From positions 62,001-126,000 of the forward strand of contig NZ_RKLY01000002.1 in assembly GCF_004745525.1 (NCBI RefSeq): DNA of 64,000 nt, in the 5' to 3' direction. Made by a program: the position numbers and the translations under genes. This DNA is from Companilactobacillus suantsaicola (GTDB lineage: Bacteria > Bacillota > Bacilli > Lactobacillales > Lactobacillaceae). Each line of letters starts with the position of its first letter. The stretch's first letter is position 1. The notes below the pieces were generated by a model. The model made no database searches and was not told the DNA's origin. It saw only the letters and a program-made list of their open reading frames with translations. Of this stretch, positions 38,481 to 46,180 are shown piece after piece.

Positions 38481-38684
38481 ATACTAATAGATACCTCTTT
38501 TGTGAAGAATCGGTACGCTACACTCCATTACCAAATAGAACAGTACTCCCTTTGCAAGAGCTGTTTACCAAAATAGCGTGACACTAACTCAAAAATCCAA
38601 TTCAATAAAAATAAAAACATAGGTTAATTCCAACAGAGCACCTATTTTTAAAAGAATGGAAAATAACTAAACCATAGATCCGTT

Positions 38685-38866
38685 ATTCAGCACCGGAGCA
38701 ACAAAGCTGATGGGCTCAGATGTGAAATTATTCTTAGCAATTTATTGCTTAGAATAAGGTCGAGCTTTGAGATTTTTCCGGGCTTGAAAAAGCTCAAAGT
38801 CGGCCCACATCGTTCCAGCCCAATCAGCTTTGTTGCGGAGGAGCGGCATACTTAATCCAACATCCC
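38685..38866 (-). repeat. Family G structured palindrome, copy G5
   Basis: On the minus strand: TTAAGTATGCCG, GGGCTGGAACGATGTGGGCC, GACTTTGAGC, CACATCTGAGCCC, TTGCTCCGG. Arms GCAACAAAGCTGATTGGGCT with AGCCCATCAGCTTTGTTGC; apical stem TTATTCTAAGCAAT with ATTGCTAAGAATAA. Closest to G1 but with paired changes in both stems. Confidence 0.82.
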
Positions 38867-38876
38867 AAAAGAGCAA

Positions 38877-38912
38877 AAAAAAAGACCACCCTCCGAAAAA
38901 GAAAGTGATCTG
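38877..38912 (-). terminator. Terminator after spx
   Basis: Minus strand AGATCAC ... GTGGTCT followed by nine T. Confidence 0.75.
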
Positions 38913-38920
38913 CTTATATT

Positions 38921-39319
38921 TTATAATCCAGCCATTAATTGAGCCTTTTGAAGTTCCATAGTTCTGACACTTCTAGGCAAGAATCTTCTAATTTCATCTT
39001 CGTTAAAGCCAACTTGAAGACGTTTGTCATCCATGATAATTGGACGTTTTAGTAAACCAGGATTTGTTTGAACTAAATCTAACAATTGATCAATTGTTAA
39101 ATCATCCAAATTAACCTTTAGGTTTTGGAATGCCTTTGAACGTGTTGAAATAATTTCTTCAGTACCATTCTCAGTCATTTGTAAAACTTGTTTAATTTCT
39201 TGCTTATTTAAAGGTTCTGAGTAAATGTTTCTTTCTTTGTAAGGAATGTCATGTTGTTCAAGCCAAGCCTTAGCTTTACGACATGATGTGCAACTTGGAG
39301 ATGTATAAATGGTAACCAT
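38921..39319 (-). CDS. spx: Transcriptional regulator Spx
   Basis: 132 residues, ArsC-like fold with the redox switch CTSC (residues 10-13) in [16 protein letters not shown], and the [19 protein letters not shown] segment with the Arg-Pro-Ile motif typical of the family. Spx binds the RNA polymerase alpha C-terminal domain to redirect transcription under disulfide stress and is degraded through YjbH-ClpXP. AAAGGAGAG precedes the ATG. The neighbourhood (mecA, coiA, yjbH) is the conserved Spx/MecA region. Confidence 0.95.
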   Translation of the reverse strand: MVTIYTSPSCTSCRKAKAWLEQHDIPYKERNIYSEPLNKQEIKQVLQMTENGTEEIISTRSKAFQNLKVNLDDLTIDQLLDLVQTNPGLLKRPIIMDDKRLQVGFNEDEIRRFLPRSVRTMELQKAQLMAGL

Positions 39320-39576
39320 ATATAATCTCTCCTTTCCTGTGTAGTATCAAACTCTTTAAATACATAACTATTGTAACTTAATGTAAGCGTAAAATCTACA
39401 CTTTTCACGAAAAAGTTACGAATATTTGTTCGAAACTGATTGTGTTGTGAAAACACGTACCCGAGAAATGGCTATTTATGTAAAATATTCACAAATAAAA
39501 TAATTTACTACTTATTCACTTCATTAGTTATAATTTATATCACTTTCAATGAAAGTAAAATCCTTAGTTCAAGCCA

Positions 39577-40302
39577 TTACACTTCAATTTCTAGTCCTTG
39601 GAAGGCATGAACTACTGGAATATCACCAGCATATTTTTGTGACTGTTTTAACATAACTTCGACATCAACCGTTTGTGGTAAGTGACTGATCATTAGGCGT
39701 TTAACTTGTGCATCTTTAGCTAAAGTTCCAGCTTCTTTAGTATTCAAGTGCCACTTTCTACCAGTAACATCTTCTGGAAAATTAGTATCTGCAATTAATA
39801 AATCAGCATCACGGCTAAAATCAACCAAGCCATCAAAGTACGTAGTGTCCGCGGTGTAGACGATAACTTTGCCATCACTATTAGTAATTCGCATTGCGTA
39901 CGCTGGGACGGGATGAACAGTTCTCATAAATTCGAATTTCAAACCTTCGATTTGAGATGGTTCATAATCATTATAGGCAATCCCTTTTGTAGCATTTGAT
40001 TCTGTCAATTGTGCAAAGTTGACAAAATCTTGCGTATGACCATAAATAGGAAGTGGGTTTTCTTTCTTGGCTGCGAGCCAATTATACTGAAGAACTCCGA
40101 CATCTGCTGTATGATCATGGTGATAGTGTGAAAGAACAACGGCATCTAAATCTGTTGGTTTCATGTAACTTGCTAGTGAGTTCAAGACACCACTACCACA
40201 ATCAATCAACAAACTCTTATCGTCATTTCGCAGTAAGTACCCGGACGTACCGATACCATTGTACGGATACCCACCGTAAAAACCTAAAACTGTAACTAAC
40301 AT
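39577..40302 (-). CDS. Metallo-beta-lactamase-fold hydrolase (YhfI-like)
   Basis: 241 residues. The metal motif HYHHDHTAD (VVLSHYHHDHTADVGVL) and later His/Asp ligands (TADTTYFDG, MISHLPQTVD) fit the RNase Z/YhfI-like branch. Substrate unknown. ATG 40302 follows GGAGGTTTTCT; longer frames have no ribosome site. Divergent from the unknown gene at 40346. Confidence 0.88.
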   Translation of the reverse strand: MLVTVLGFYGGYPYNGIGTSGYLLRNDDKSLLIDCGSGVLNSLASYMKPTDLDAVVLSHYHHDHTADVGVLQYNWLAAKKENPLPIYGHTQDFVNFAQLTESNATKGIAYNDYEPSQIEGLKFEFMRTVHPVPAYAMRITNSDGKVIVYTADTTYFDGLVDFSRDADLLIADTNFPEDVTGRKWHLNTKEAGTLAKDAQVKRLMISHLPQTVDVEVMLKQSQKYAGDIPVVHAFQGLEIEV

Positions 40303-40345
40303 AGAAAACCTCCAAAAAAATTTAATTGAAAGGATTTCAATAATT

Positions 40346-40801
40346 ATGAACATAACATTAAAGCTAGGTACATATCTATTTTTAAAGAGTCAGCAAACTT
40401 CTGCTGATACTTTATTAAAACCCTTATTTAGTACTAATGCAGACCATCTTTTAATAAAAAAAATATCCGCTTTTGCGCAATACCGTAATATCAACGGTTT
40501 CTACGATCCACTCAATAAGTTATATTCCTTGACTTACATGAAATTCAATCCTGATCAGGCAAAACTTTTTGAGAATAAATTGTTCAGTCCCCATCAATAC
40601 TCCTTTAATTCTACCGCAACAGCTATCTATCAAAAAAGTGATAGTCCTAGAGAATATTTAATTACTAAAACTTTTGGAACTGACAAACAGATCAAAGAAT
40701 GGAACAAACAACTGCAATTAGAAGTTCAGACCCAAATTCAGGGAACTGACGAAGAAGACTTCGGCTTCTTTACTAAAAGTTATTCGGTACTCACTGACTA
40801 A
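40346..40801 (+). CDS. Unknown protein, 151 residues
   Basis: I do not recognise a family. The protein is soluble, has no signal peptide and is mixed in charge; it begins MNITLKLGTYLFLKSQQTSA and ends GFFTKSYSVLTD. A weak ribosome site (GAAAGGAT) lies 12 bp before the ATG. Its last 11 bp overlap the end of the convergent Bce permease gene. The codon pattern looks like that of its neighbours. Real but unassigned; may be a lineage-specific gene. Confidence 0.65.
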   Translation: MNITLKLGTYLFLKSQQTSADTLLKPLFSTNADHLLIKKISAFAQYRNINGFYDPLNKLYSLTYMKFNPDQAKLFENKLFSPHQYSFNSTATAIYQKSDSPREYLITKTFGTDKQIKEWNKQLQLEVQTQIQGTDEEDFGFFTKSYSVLTD

Positions 40802-42785
40802 ACTTTTTTTTGATGCCGTGCCAAGAGATTTGATAACTAACTACTCCAAACAAACAATACATTGCCACATAGCCACCATAGATCAGCAACAATTTTTTCG
40901 GCAACTTCAGAGAAAATGACAGACTGGCACTGATTGTCTGTACTAAAGCGAAAATTAACGGAATTAAGAAAGTTAAAGTATTTTCCTTGCGGACGATTCC
41001 TTTGATTTCAGTTTCCTCAACCCCAATTTTTTGCAGTGTCCGCAGTTGTCTTGATTGATAATCATCCCGTAACAAAATCCGTAACGTCAAAACGCTCCCT
41101 AAGGCAATTAAAAGCGCCACACTGAAGAGTGACACTATGAATAAGAAGAATCCTCCAACCTGATTGAATTGCTTCTTAAAGCCGCCTTGACGCATGAAAC
41201 CAATTTGAGTATAAACATTGTGATCATAAGTTTCGGGTTCTTTTTTGATAATCTCAATCGAAGAATTTTTTAAATTTGAATTGTAGTTAACTTTTAAAAA
41301 GTAATCACCCCGACGTTTTTCCAGGTGCTTTATTTGTTTGGCATTGAGTCGATCTCCCTTTTTAAATTTCCAGCCATAAAGTGTGTCGTTAATTTCTGCC
41401 GGTAAACTTTGATAATACTTATCAGGTACGATCATAATCGAGCCATAATGCATTGTTGATCCATAAGGAAAGGAATTTCCAATTTTGGCTTTAGCAATTA
41501 GTGGAGCGTTTTTAACTTCGATATTATATGCTTTTTGGGGTTCATCATTTATAGAACCTGAATTGTACCGTATCATCAAATATTCATTACTCTTGACTTT
41601 AGGATTCCACTTTTGAATTCGTTTTGGCAAGGCCAAGTAATCTGAATGCGACATGAAAGTCATTGGTTGATGAACCACGGTTTTATCACTTTCCTTATAA
41701 TAAGAGGCCAAACTAATTTTTACATCCGTTTGATACTCACCAACAATATTGGCTTTACTTTTCTTCAACTCTTGACGAACCGTTTTGACAGTATTTTGAT
41801 CAGCCGACAATTCAAATGGATAAATTGTGTTGTAATTGTGATAAACCTGTTGATAACCATAATAACAAAAAGTTAGTAGTACTAAAGCCATTGCAGACAA
41901 TTCCGTCACAAACCACAATGTCGAAATATTTTGAAAAAGTCGTTCTTTTAAATATTTAAACGAAAAAATATTGATTCCTGAATATGCTACTGAACGAATC
42001 TTTTGTAAAAAATTCAAAATCGTTGGTAAAAAACCAAAATAAACTAAATAAGTTCCAAAAACATCGGCGATTAAAATGAAGAGAATTTCTGCCATTGGCT
42101 TAGGTGAATAGCCAATCGAATCAATATCATAAATTAACTGAACTGATCCTACCTGGGCTAAAATCAGTAAGACAATTCCAAACAAGCCAGCTGGAATTCT
42201 CAGCCACCAACGAGCCTTTTTAGCTCTTCTCTTCCCACCTTTTTGGAGAATCCGCATCGTTTTAAAAGCATTGATACCACTGAAAAAGATTGTTGAATAA
42301 AGAAAAACAGTCAGCAAGTGTCTGGCATCAGCCAAACTAATATACATTAGGAAGTTAAACCTCAAATGCATTAGATAAAACAAAACCATGCCTAAGAATT
42401 TTTGAAAGACGACCGTTCCTAATAAACCAATTATCCAAGCAAAAAATTGAATGACACTAGTTTGGAAGAAACTTAGCATGACCACTACCCAGCGCTGCAT
42501 CCCTAATTTTTCAAAGGTGATAAATTCATGATGTTGCTGCTTCACAAAGAATCCACCCACATAAACCATGTAGATAACCGCGCAAAAAGCAAAGACCCAG
42601 CTCATCATTATCGAAATATCACCCAAATAACTTCTCCAAGTGGGAATCGCCCGCTTAATTGAAGGATTAGTACTCATAGAAACCAAAGTCCCATAAATAC
42701 CAATGGCAAAAGCACACGCCAGGATGTAGATTAAGTAGCTATCACGCATATTGTAAAGTGAGCGTTTAATAATCTTGCGATACAT
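40791..42785 (-). CDS. bceB: BceB-type ABC transporter permease (FtsX family)
   Basis: 664 residues with about ten membrane helices and one large extracellular loop (about 315-525), the signature layout of peptide-antibiotic detoxification permeases. Two FtsX segments flank the loop (near 60-200 and 530-650). It works with the ATPase upstream, which it overlaps by 20 bp. ATG 42785 follows GGAGG with 10-bp spacing; longer frames would run into the ATPase gene. The divergent BceRS system is the expected sensor partner. Confidence 0.9.
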   Translation of the reverse strand: MYRKIIKRSLYNMRDSYLIYILACAFAIGIYGTLVSMSTNPSIKRAIPTWRSYLGDISIMMSWVFAFCAVIYMVYVGGFFVKQQHHEFITFEKLGMQRWVVVMLSFFQTSVIQFFAWIIGLLGTVVFQKFLGMVLFYLMHLRFNFLMYISLADARHLLTVFLYSTIFFSGINAFKTMRILQKGGKRRAKKARWWLRIPAGLFGIVLLILAQVGSVQLIYDIDSIGYSPKPMAEILFILIADVFGTYLVYFGFLPTILNFLQKIRSVAYSGINIFSFKYLKERLFQNISTLWFVTELSAMALVLLTFCYYGYQQVYHNYNTIYPFELSADQNTVKTVRQELKKSKANIVGEYQTDVKISLASYYKESDKTVVHQPMTFMSHSDYLALPKRIQKWNPKVKSNEYLMIRYNSGSINDEPQKAYNIEVKNAPLIAKAKIGNSFPYGSTMHYGSIMIVPDKYYQSLPAEINDTLYGWKFKKGDRLNAKQIKHLEKRRGDYFLKVNYNSNLKNSSIEIIKKEPETYDHNVYTQIGFMRQGGFKKQFNQVGGFFLFIVSLFSVALLIALGSVLTLRILLRDDYQSRQLRTLQKIGVEETEIKGIVRKENTLTFLIPLIFALVQTISASLSFSLKLPKKLLLIYGGYVAMYCLFGVVSYQISWHGIKKKFSQ

Positions 42786-43536
42786 TAAAGTAGTTACCTC
42801 CACCAATTGTTCGTTGCATATTAATAATTTGTTCGAAAAACTTGTCTCGATTACCTGGATTAACAACTTCAGAGAAAATCAAACCGTCCTTAATAAAGAC
42901 CACTCGTTGACAGTAACTAGCTGTAAAAGCATCGTGAGTTGCCATGACAATTGTGGTCTTTTCTCTTTGATTGACCAGCTGCATGTAATTTAACAAGATT
43001 GTCGCTGATTTAGAATCGAGACTTCCGGTCGGTTCATCCGCAAATAAAATTTCTGGACTGTTGATCAAAGCTCGCGCTGCTGCAACGATCTGTCTTTGTC
43101 CGAGTGACAGTTCATCAACATTTCGCTGGGATAATTTTTCGATATTCAAGAGATTCATCATATAATTGAAACGTTCTTCAATCAATTTCTTGTGTGAACG
43201 GCTCAAAGCGAGTGGTAAAATCACATTTTCTTTAACGTTCAAGGAATCGAGCAACTCAAAACTTTGGTAAATGAAACCCATTTTATTACGACGGAATTTC
43301 GTCTGCTCGCGGTCGTGTAGTTGCGTGATATCAATGTCGTCGATAATAATTTGTCCGTGGTCTGGGCGTTCGTTGGTTGACAACATATTCAACAGCGTCG
43401 TTTTACCAGCTCCAGATGGTCCCATAATACCGAGAAATTCGCCATGTTCGACTTCCAAACTGATGTCCTTGATGGCGTGAACAGCATTTTTCTTTTTTCC
43501 ATAATCTTTTGAGATATTCTTTACAACTATTTGCAA
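42766..43536 (-). CDS. bceA: BceA-type ABC transporter ATP-binding protein
   Basis: 256 residues. Walker A GPSGAGKTTLLN, signature LSLGQRQIVAAARAL (a Gln-rich variant of LSGGQ), Walker B EILFADEPTGSLD and the H-loop MATHD. The family removes antimicrobial peptides such as bacitracin from their lipid targets. The start is TTG 43536 (TTGGAGAAG upstream), giving MQIVVKNISKDYG. Divergent from bceR with an 80-bp shared promoter gap. Confidence 0.92.
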   Translation of the reverse strand: MQIVVKNISKDYGKKKNAVHAIKDISLEVEHGEFLGIMGPSGAGKTTLLNMLSTNERPDHGQIIIDDIDITQLHDREQTKFRRNKMGFIYQSFELLDSLNVKENVILPLALSRSHKKLIEERFNYMMNLLNIEKLSQRNVDELSLGQRQIVAAARALINSPEILFADEPTGSLDSKSATILLNYMQLVNQREKTTIVMATHDAFTASYCQRVVFIKDGLIFSEVVNPGNRDKFFEQIINMQRTIGGGNYFNVSQDY

Positions 43537-43617
43537 TCTAACTTCTCCAAATTTTAAAAATATTGTTATCATATTATATACATAGTGTCTTTATTCTAGC
43601 ACGGAGGGAATTTTAAT

Positions 43618-44292
43618 ATGTCCAAAATTATGATTATTGAAGATGATCCTTCTATCTCCAAGTTAATCAGTGAAAATCTTGCCAAGTGGCAAATCGATTC
43701 ATACGTTACCAAAGATTTTAATAACATCATCGACCAATTCAATGACTACGCTCCTGACTTAGTCTTATTGGATATTAATTTACCAGTTTACGATGGTTAT
43801 TATTGGAATCAAGAGATCAGAAAAATTTCTAAAACTCCTATTATCATTATCTCATCTCGTAACTCTAATATGGACCAAATTATGGCCATGAATATGGGTG
43901 CCGACGATTTTGTGGAAAAACCATTCTCTATCGATATCCTTGTTGCCAAAATCAACGCCCTGTTACGTCGGACTTACGACTTCACCAAAAGTACCAGCGA
44001 TGTGATTGAACACAACGGTTTAAAACTGAATTTGTCGAGTGGTTCAGTTGAGATTGGCGATAATAAAATTGACCTCTCAAAAAATGAGTACAAGCTTTTA
44101 CAACGGCTATTAAAGGATCAGGGCAAAATTGTCACGCGTGAACAGTTACTAAACTTCATGTGGGACGACGAGCGTTTCGTTGATGACAACACTTTGACAG
44201 TCAATATCAATCGTTTACGAGGAAAAATCGAAAAATACGGCCTACAAAACTACATCGTTACTAAAGTTGGTCAAGGATATATCATCCCATAG
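43618..44292 (+). CDS. bceR: Response regulator BceR (OmpR family)
   Basis: 224 residues: receiver domain (IIEDDPSISK, LVLLDINLPVYDG with phospho-acceptor Asp, VEKPFS) and a winged helix ending TKVGQGYIIP. Partner of the BceS kinase 9 bp downstream. Expected to activate the divergent bceAB genes. CGGAGGG precedes the ATG. Confidence 0.92.
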   Translation: MSKIMIIEDDPSISKLISENLAKWQIDSYVTKDFNNIIDQFNDYAPDLVLLDINLPVYDGYYWNQEIRKISKTPIIIISSRNSNMDQIMAMNMGADDFVEKPFSIDILVAKINALLRRTYDFTKSTSDVIEHNGLKLNLSSGSVEIGDNKIDLSKNEYKLLQRLLKDQGKIVTREQLLNFMWDDERFVDDNTLTVNINRLRGKIEKYGLQNYIVTKVGQGYIIP

Positions 44293-44301
44293 GAGTTAAT
44301 C

Positions 44302-45294
44302 ATGACATTTTTTAAATACTTGAAAGACCACGTCTACTCCATTTTAATCGTCTTATTTGGGATGACCTTTGTTGAACTAGTCTTGTTTCTTGATCCCAAC
44401 GTCAACTTTCATCCCGGTACTTTAATGTACACTTGGGTCTTAGCAGTAATCTTTTTAGTCGCTAACTTGTTTCTTTCCTATCACCACAAGAAGGATTGGT
44501 ATAAGCAACTTGAAGACTATCAAAACGATCTCTCGAAAGAATTAGTCGGTGCCAATAATCACGAACAAAGATTCATCCAATCTAAGATCAATAACATTTC
44601 TTTGGAATATCGTAACGAATTGACTGACTTGTATCAAAACCAAAAAGATCAACGTGAATACACTGAATCCTGGGTTCACGACATCAAAGTTCCCTTAGCA
44701 GCTTTGAAACTCTCTCAAGATGATGAGCTCGACAAAGAATTAGTCGCTGAAGAAATTGATCAAATCGATTACTTAGTCGACCAAGCTTTGTATTTTGCAA
44801 GATTAAATAATTTTTCTAATGACTATTTAATTCAAGAACAAGACTTAAACAATATCGTCAAATCTTCGATTAGAACCAATAAGCGGATGTTCATCAACAA
44901 ACGAATTAGCATCAATTTAGACATTACCGACACAAAAATACTAACCGATGAAAAGTGGCTCAGCTTCATCATCAATCAAATCGTTTCAAACAGTTTGAAA
45001 TACACCGATCGAGGCGGAAAAATCAGTATTTTTACAACCGAAAAAAACGGCAATGTCGAGCTGCACATTAAAGACAGCGGAATTGGAATTTCCCAACAAG
45101 ATATCAGCCGAATTTATAACAAAGGCTTCACCGGAACCAACGGCCGCCAATCCGGTAGTAAATCAACTGGGATGGGCTTGTATTTAGTTAAGAAGATGAT
45201 CGATAAGTTAGGACATCAGATTGAAGTGAAATCTAAGATAGGACAAGGGACAGAGTTTGTGATTACATTTTTGGACTTGCCTTATTATAATTAG
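44302..45294 (+). CDS. bceS: Intramembrane-sensing histidine kinase BceS
   Basis: 330 residues. Two membrane helices (about 12-30 and 40-60) with only about 10 residues outside, so it lacks an extracellular sensor domain and probably senses through BceAB, as shown for Bacillus BceS. H-box ESWVHDIKVPLAALK with catalytic His; ATPase boxes NQIVSNSLKYTD, DSGIGIS, STGMGLYLVKK. The TAG stop is formed at the border of family H copy H2. Confidence 0.92.
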   Translation: MTFFKYLKDHVYSILIVLFGMTFVELVLFLDPNVNFHPGTLMYTWVLAVIFLVANLFLSYHHKKDWYKQLEDYQNDLSKELVGANNHEQRFIQSKINNISLEYRNELTDLYQNQKDQREYTESWVHDIKVPLAALKLSQDDELDKELVAEEIDQIDYLVDQALYFARLNNFSNDYLIQEQDLNNIVKSSIRTNKRMFINKRISINLDITDTKILTDEKWLSFIINQIVSNSLKYTDRGGKISIFTTEKNGNVELHIKDSGIGISQQDISRIYNKGFTGTNGRQSGSKSTGMGLYLVKKMIDKLGHQIEVKSKIGQGTEFVITFLDLPYYN

Positions 45295-45424
45295 AGAGCG
45301 TGGAAGCCAACGGTTAGGAGTCAGCAGATAGCCTAGCTTTCCGAATTGCCCGCCGCACTTTGCGGGCGATTTGGGAAGCGTAGCTATATGTTGACTCCTG
45401 TTGGCTGGAACGCGTTTTGACTAT
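45293..45424 (+). repeat. Family H structured repeat, copy H2, at the bceS 3' end
   Basis: Begins in the bceS stop (TA then GAGAGCGTGGAA). Arms GCCAAC/GTTGGC, AGGAGTCA/TGACTCCT, central stem GATAGCCTAGCTTTCC / GGGAAGCGTAGCTAT, tip CCCG/CGGG around CACTTTG. Every arm differs from H1 on both strands yet pairs. No other terminator follows bceS. Confidence 0.85.
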
Positions 45425-45684
45425 ATCGCCTAGAACCATGGTTATCCCCAAAAAGAGCCCACTCCATACCCCAACAAACACCTCCACCAATACTTGTTTA
45501 AACAAAAATCAATATTTTATTAGAAATAATCCATATAGACATCATGTAATCGCTTTTTTAACTATTGTTATTCAAATTATAGAATATCTTTTATATAATA
45601 TTGAATTGTGAATGGCATAACTATTGCAAAAAAACATTCACGAGGATACACTATCAGTGATGGATAACAGGTGGTGACGAGAAA
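45425..45684. promoter_or_regulatory. Control region of the orphan antitoxin gene
   Basis: Contains an inverted repeat GTGAATG (45608) / CATTCAC (45635) and a small palindrome CACTATCAGTG (about 45649). Ribbon-helix-helix antitoxins bind such repeats to control themselves; a suggestion only. Confidence 0.35.
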
Positions 45685-45915
45685 ATGGCAATTATTTCTT
45701 TCCATTTGGATGACTGTGATGAAAAGATCATCCGAAACTACGCTAAATCTAAGAACATGAGCATTTCGTCGTTTCTTCGTTCAGTTGTTGTTGAAAAAAT
45801 TGAAGACGATATCGACGATGAGCTCTATCAACAAGCCTTGATTGAATCAAAAAATGATCCACGTGATATCACTTTAGATGATATTAAAAAAGTTATGGAT
45901 CAATATTCTGAATAA
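45685..45915 (+). CDS. DUF6290/RelB-like ribbon-helix-helix antitoxin, no toxin partner
   Basis: 76 residues. N-terminal RHH DNA-binding part (MAIISFHLDDCDEKIIRNYA, MSISSFLRSVVVEKIEDD) and an acidic C-terminus (DPRDITLDDIKKVMDQYSE) like those that wrap a RelE/ParE toxin. No toxin frame follows: a terminator begins 12 bp after the stop, then family H copy H3. GGTGGTGACGAG precedes the ATG. Probably an orphan antitoxin or a solo regulator. Confidence 0.85.
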   Translation: MAIISFHLDDCDEKIIRNYAKSKNMSISSFLRSVVVEKIEDDIDDELYQQALIESKNDPRDITLDDIKKVMDQYSE

Positions 45916-45926
45916 ATTTTATATAT

Positions 45927-45972
45927 AGAAAAAGGTAGTAAATCTTTTTATGGATTTACTACCTTTTTTGTT
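45927..45972 (+). terminator. Terminator after the orphan antitoxin gene
   Basis: AAAGGTAGTAAATC ... GATTTACTACCTTT followed by T; strong. Confidence 0.88.
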
Positions 45973-45978
45973 TTTTTC

Positions 45979-46043
45979 GTTTATAACCATTATTCTTTTT
46001 GGTAATTGTATTAGTTCTTTTGGTTTATAACCATTGTTCTATG
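45979..46043 (+). repeat. Short direct repeat GTTTATAACCATT
   Basis: GTTTATAACCATTATTCTTT at about 45979 recurs as GTTTATAACCATTGTTCT at about 46023. Between the antitoxin terminator and H3; function unknown. Confidence 0.5.
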
Positions 46044-46048
46044 CTGAA

Positions 46049-46180
46049 TAGCCAAAACGCGTTCCGCAGGGGCAACTCCCTCCGAGATAACAAAATTTCA
46101 GAAATCACCCGCAAAGTGCGGCGAGCAATTCCTGAAATTACGTTATCCTCCGGGAGCTGACCGCCCCTGCTACACGCTCT
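46049..46180 (-). repeat. Family H structured repeat, copy H3, at the copB 3' end
   Basis: Minus strand, begins in the copB stop (TAG AGCGTGTAG). Arms GCAGGGGC/GCCCCTGC replace ACAAGAGC/GCTCTTGT of H1, while the middle arm AGCTCCC/GGGAGTT and central stem are the same as H1. Right end GGAACGCGTTTTG matches H2. It thus mixes H1 and H2 frame pieces. Confidence 0.85.

Larger units (their letters stand above)
38206..38920. other. Gene-free block between the surface protein and spx
   Basis: About 700 bp holding a family G half-copy (G4), a family T hairpin (T3), a full family G copy (G5) and the spx terminator. No open frame with a ribosome site was found. Confidence 0.75.

Noticed and set aside
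45314-45505. A 63-codon minus-strand frame after bceS
   Set aside because: It is the reverse strand of family H copy H2; arms, not protein, explain it.
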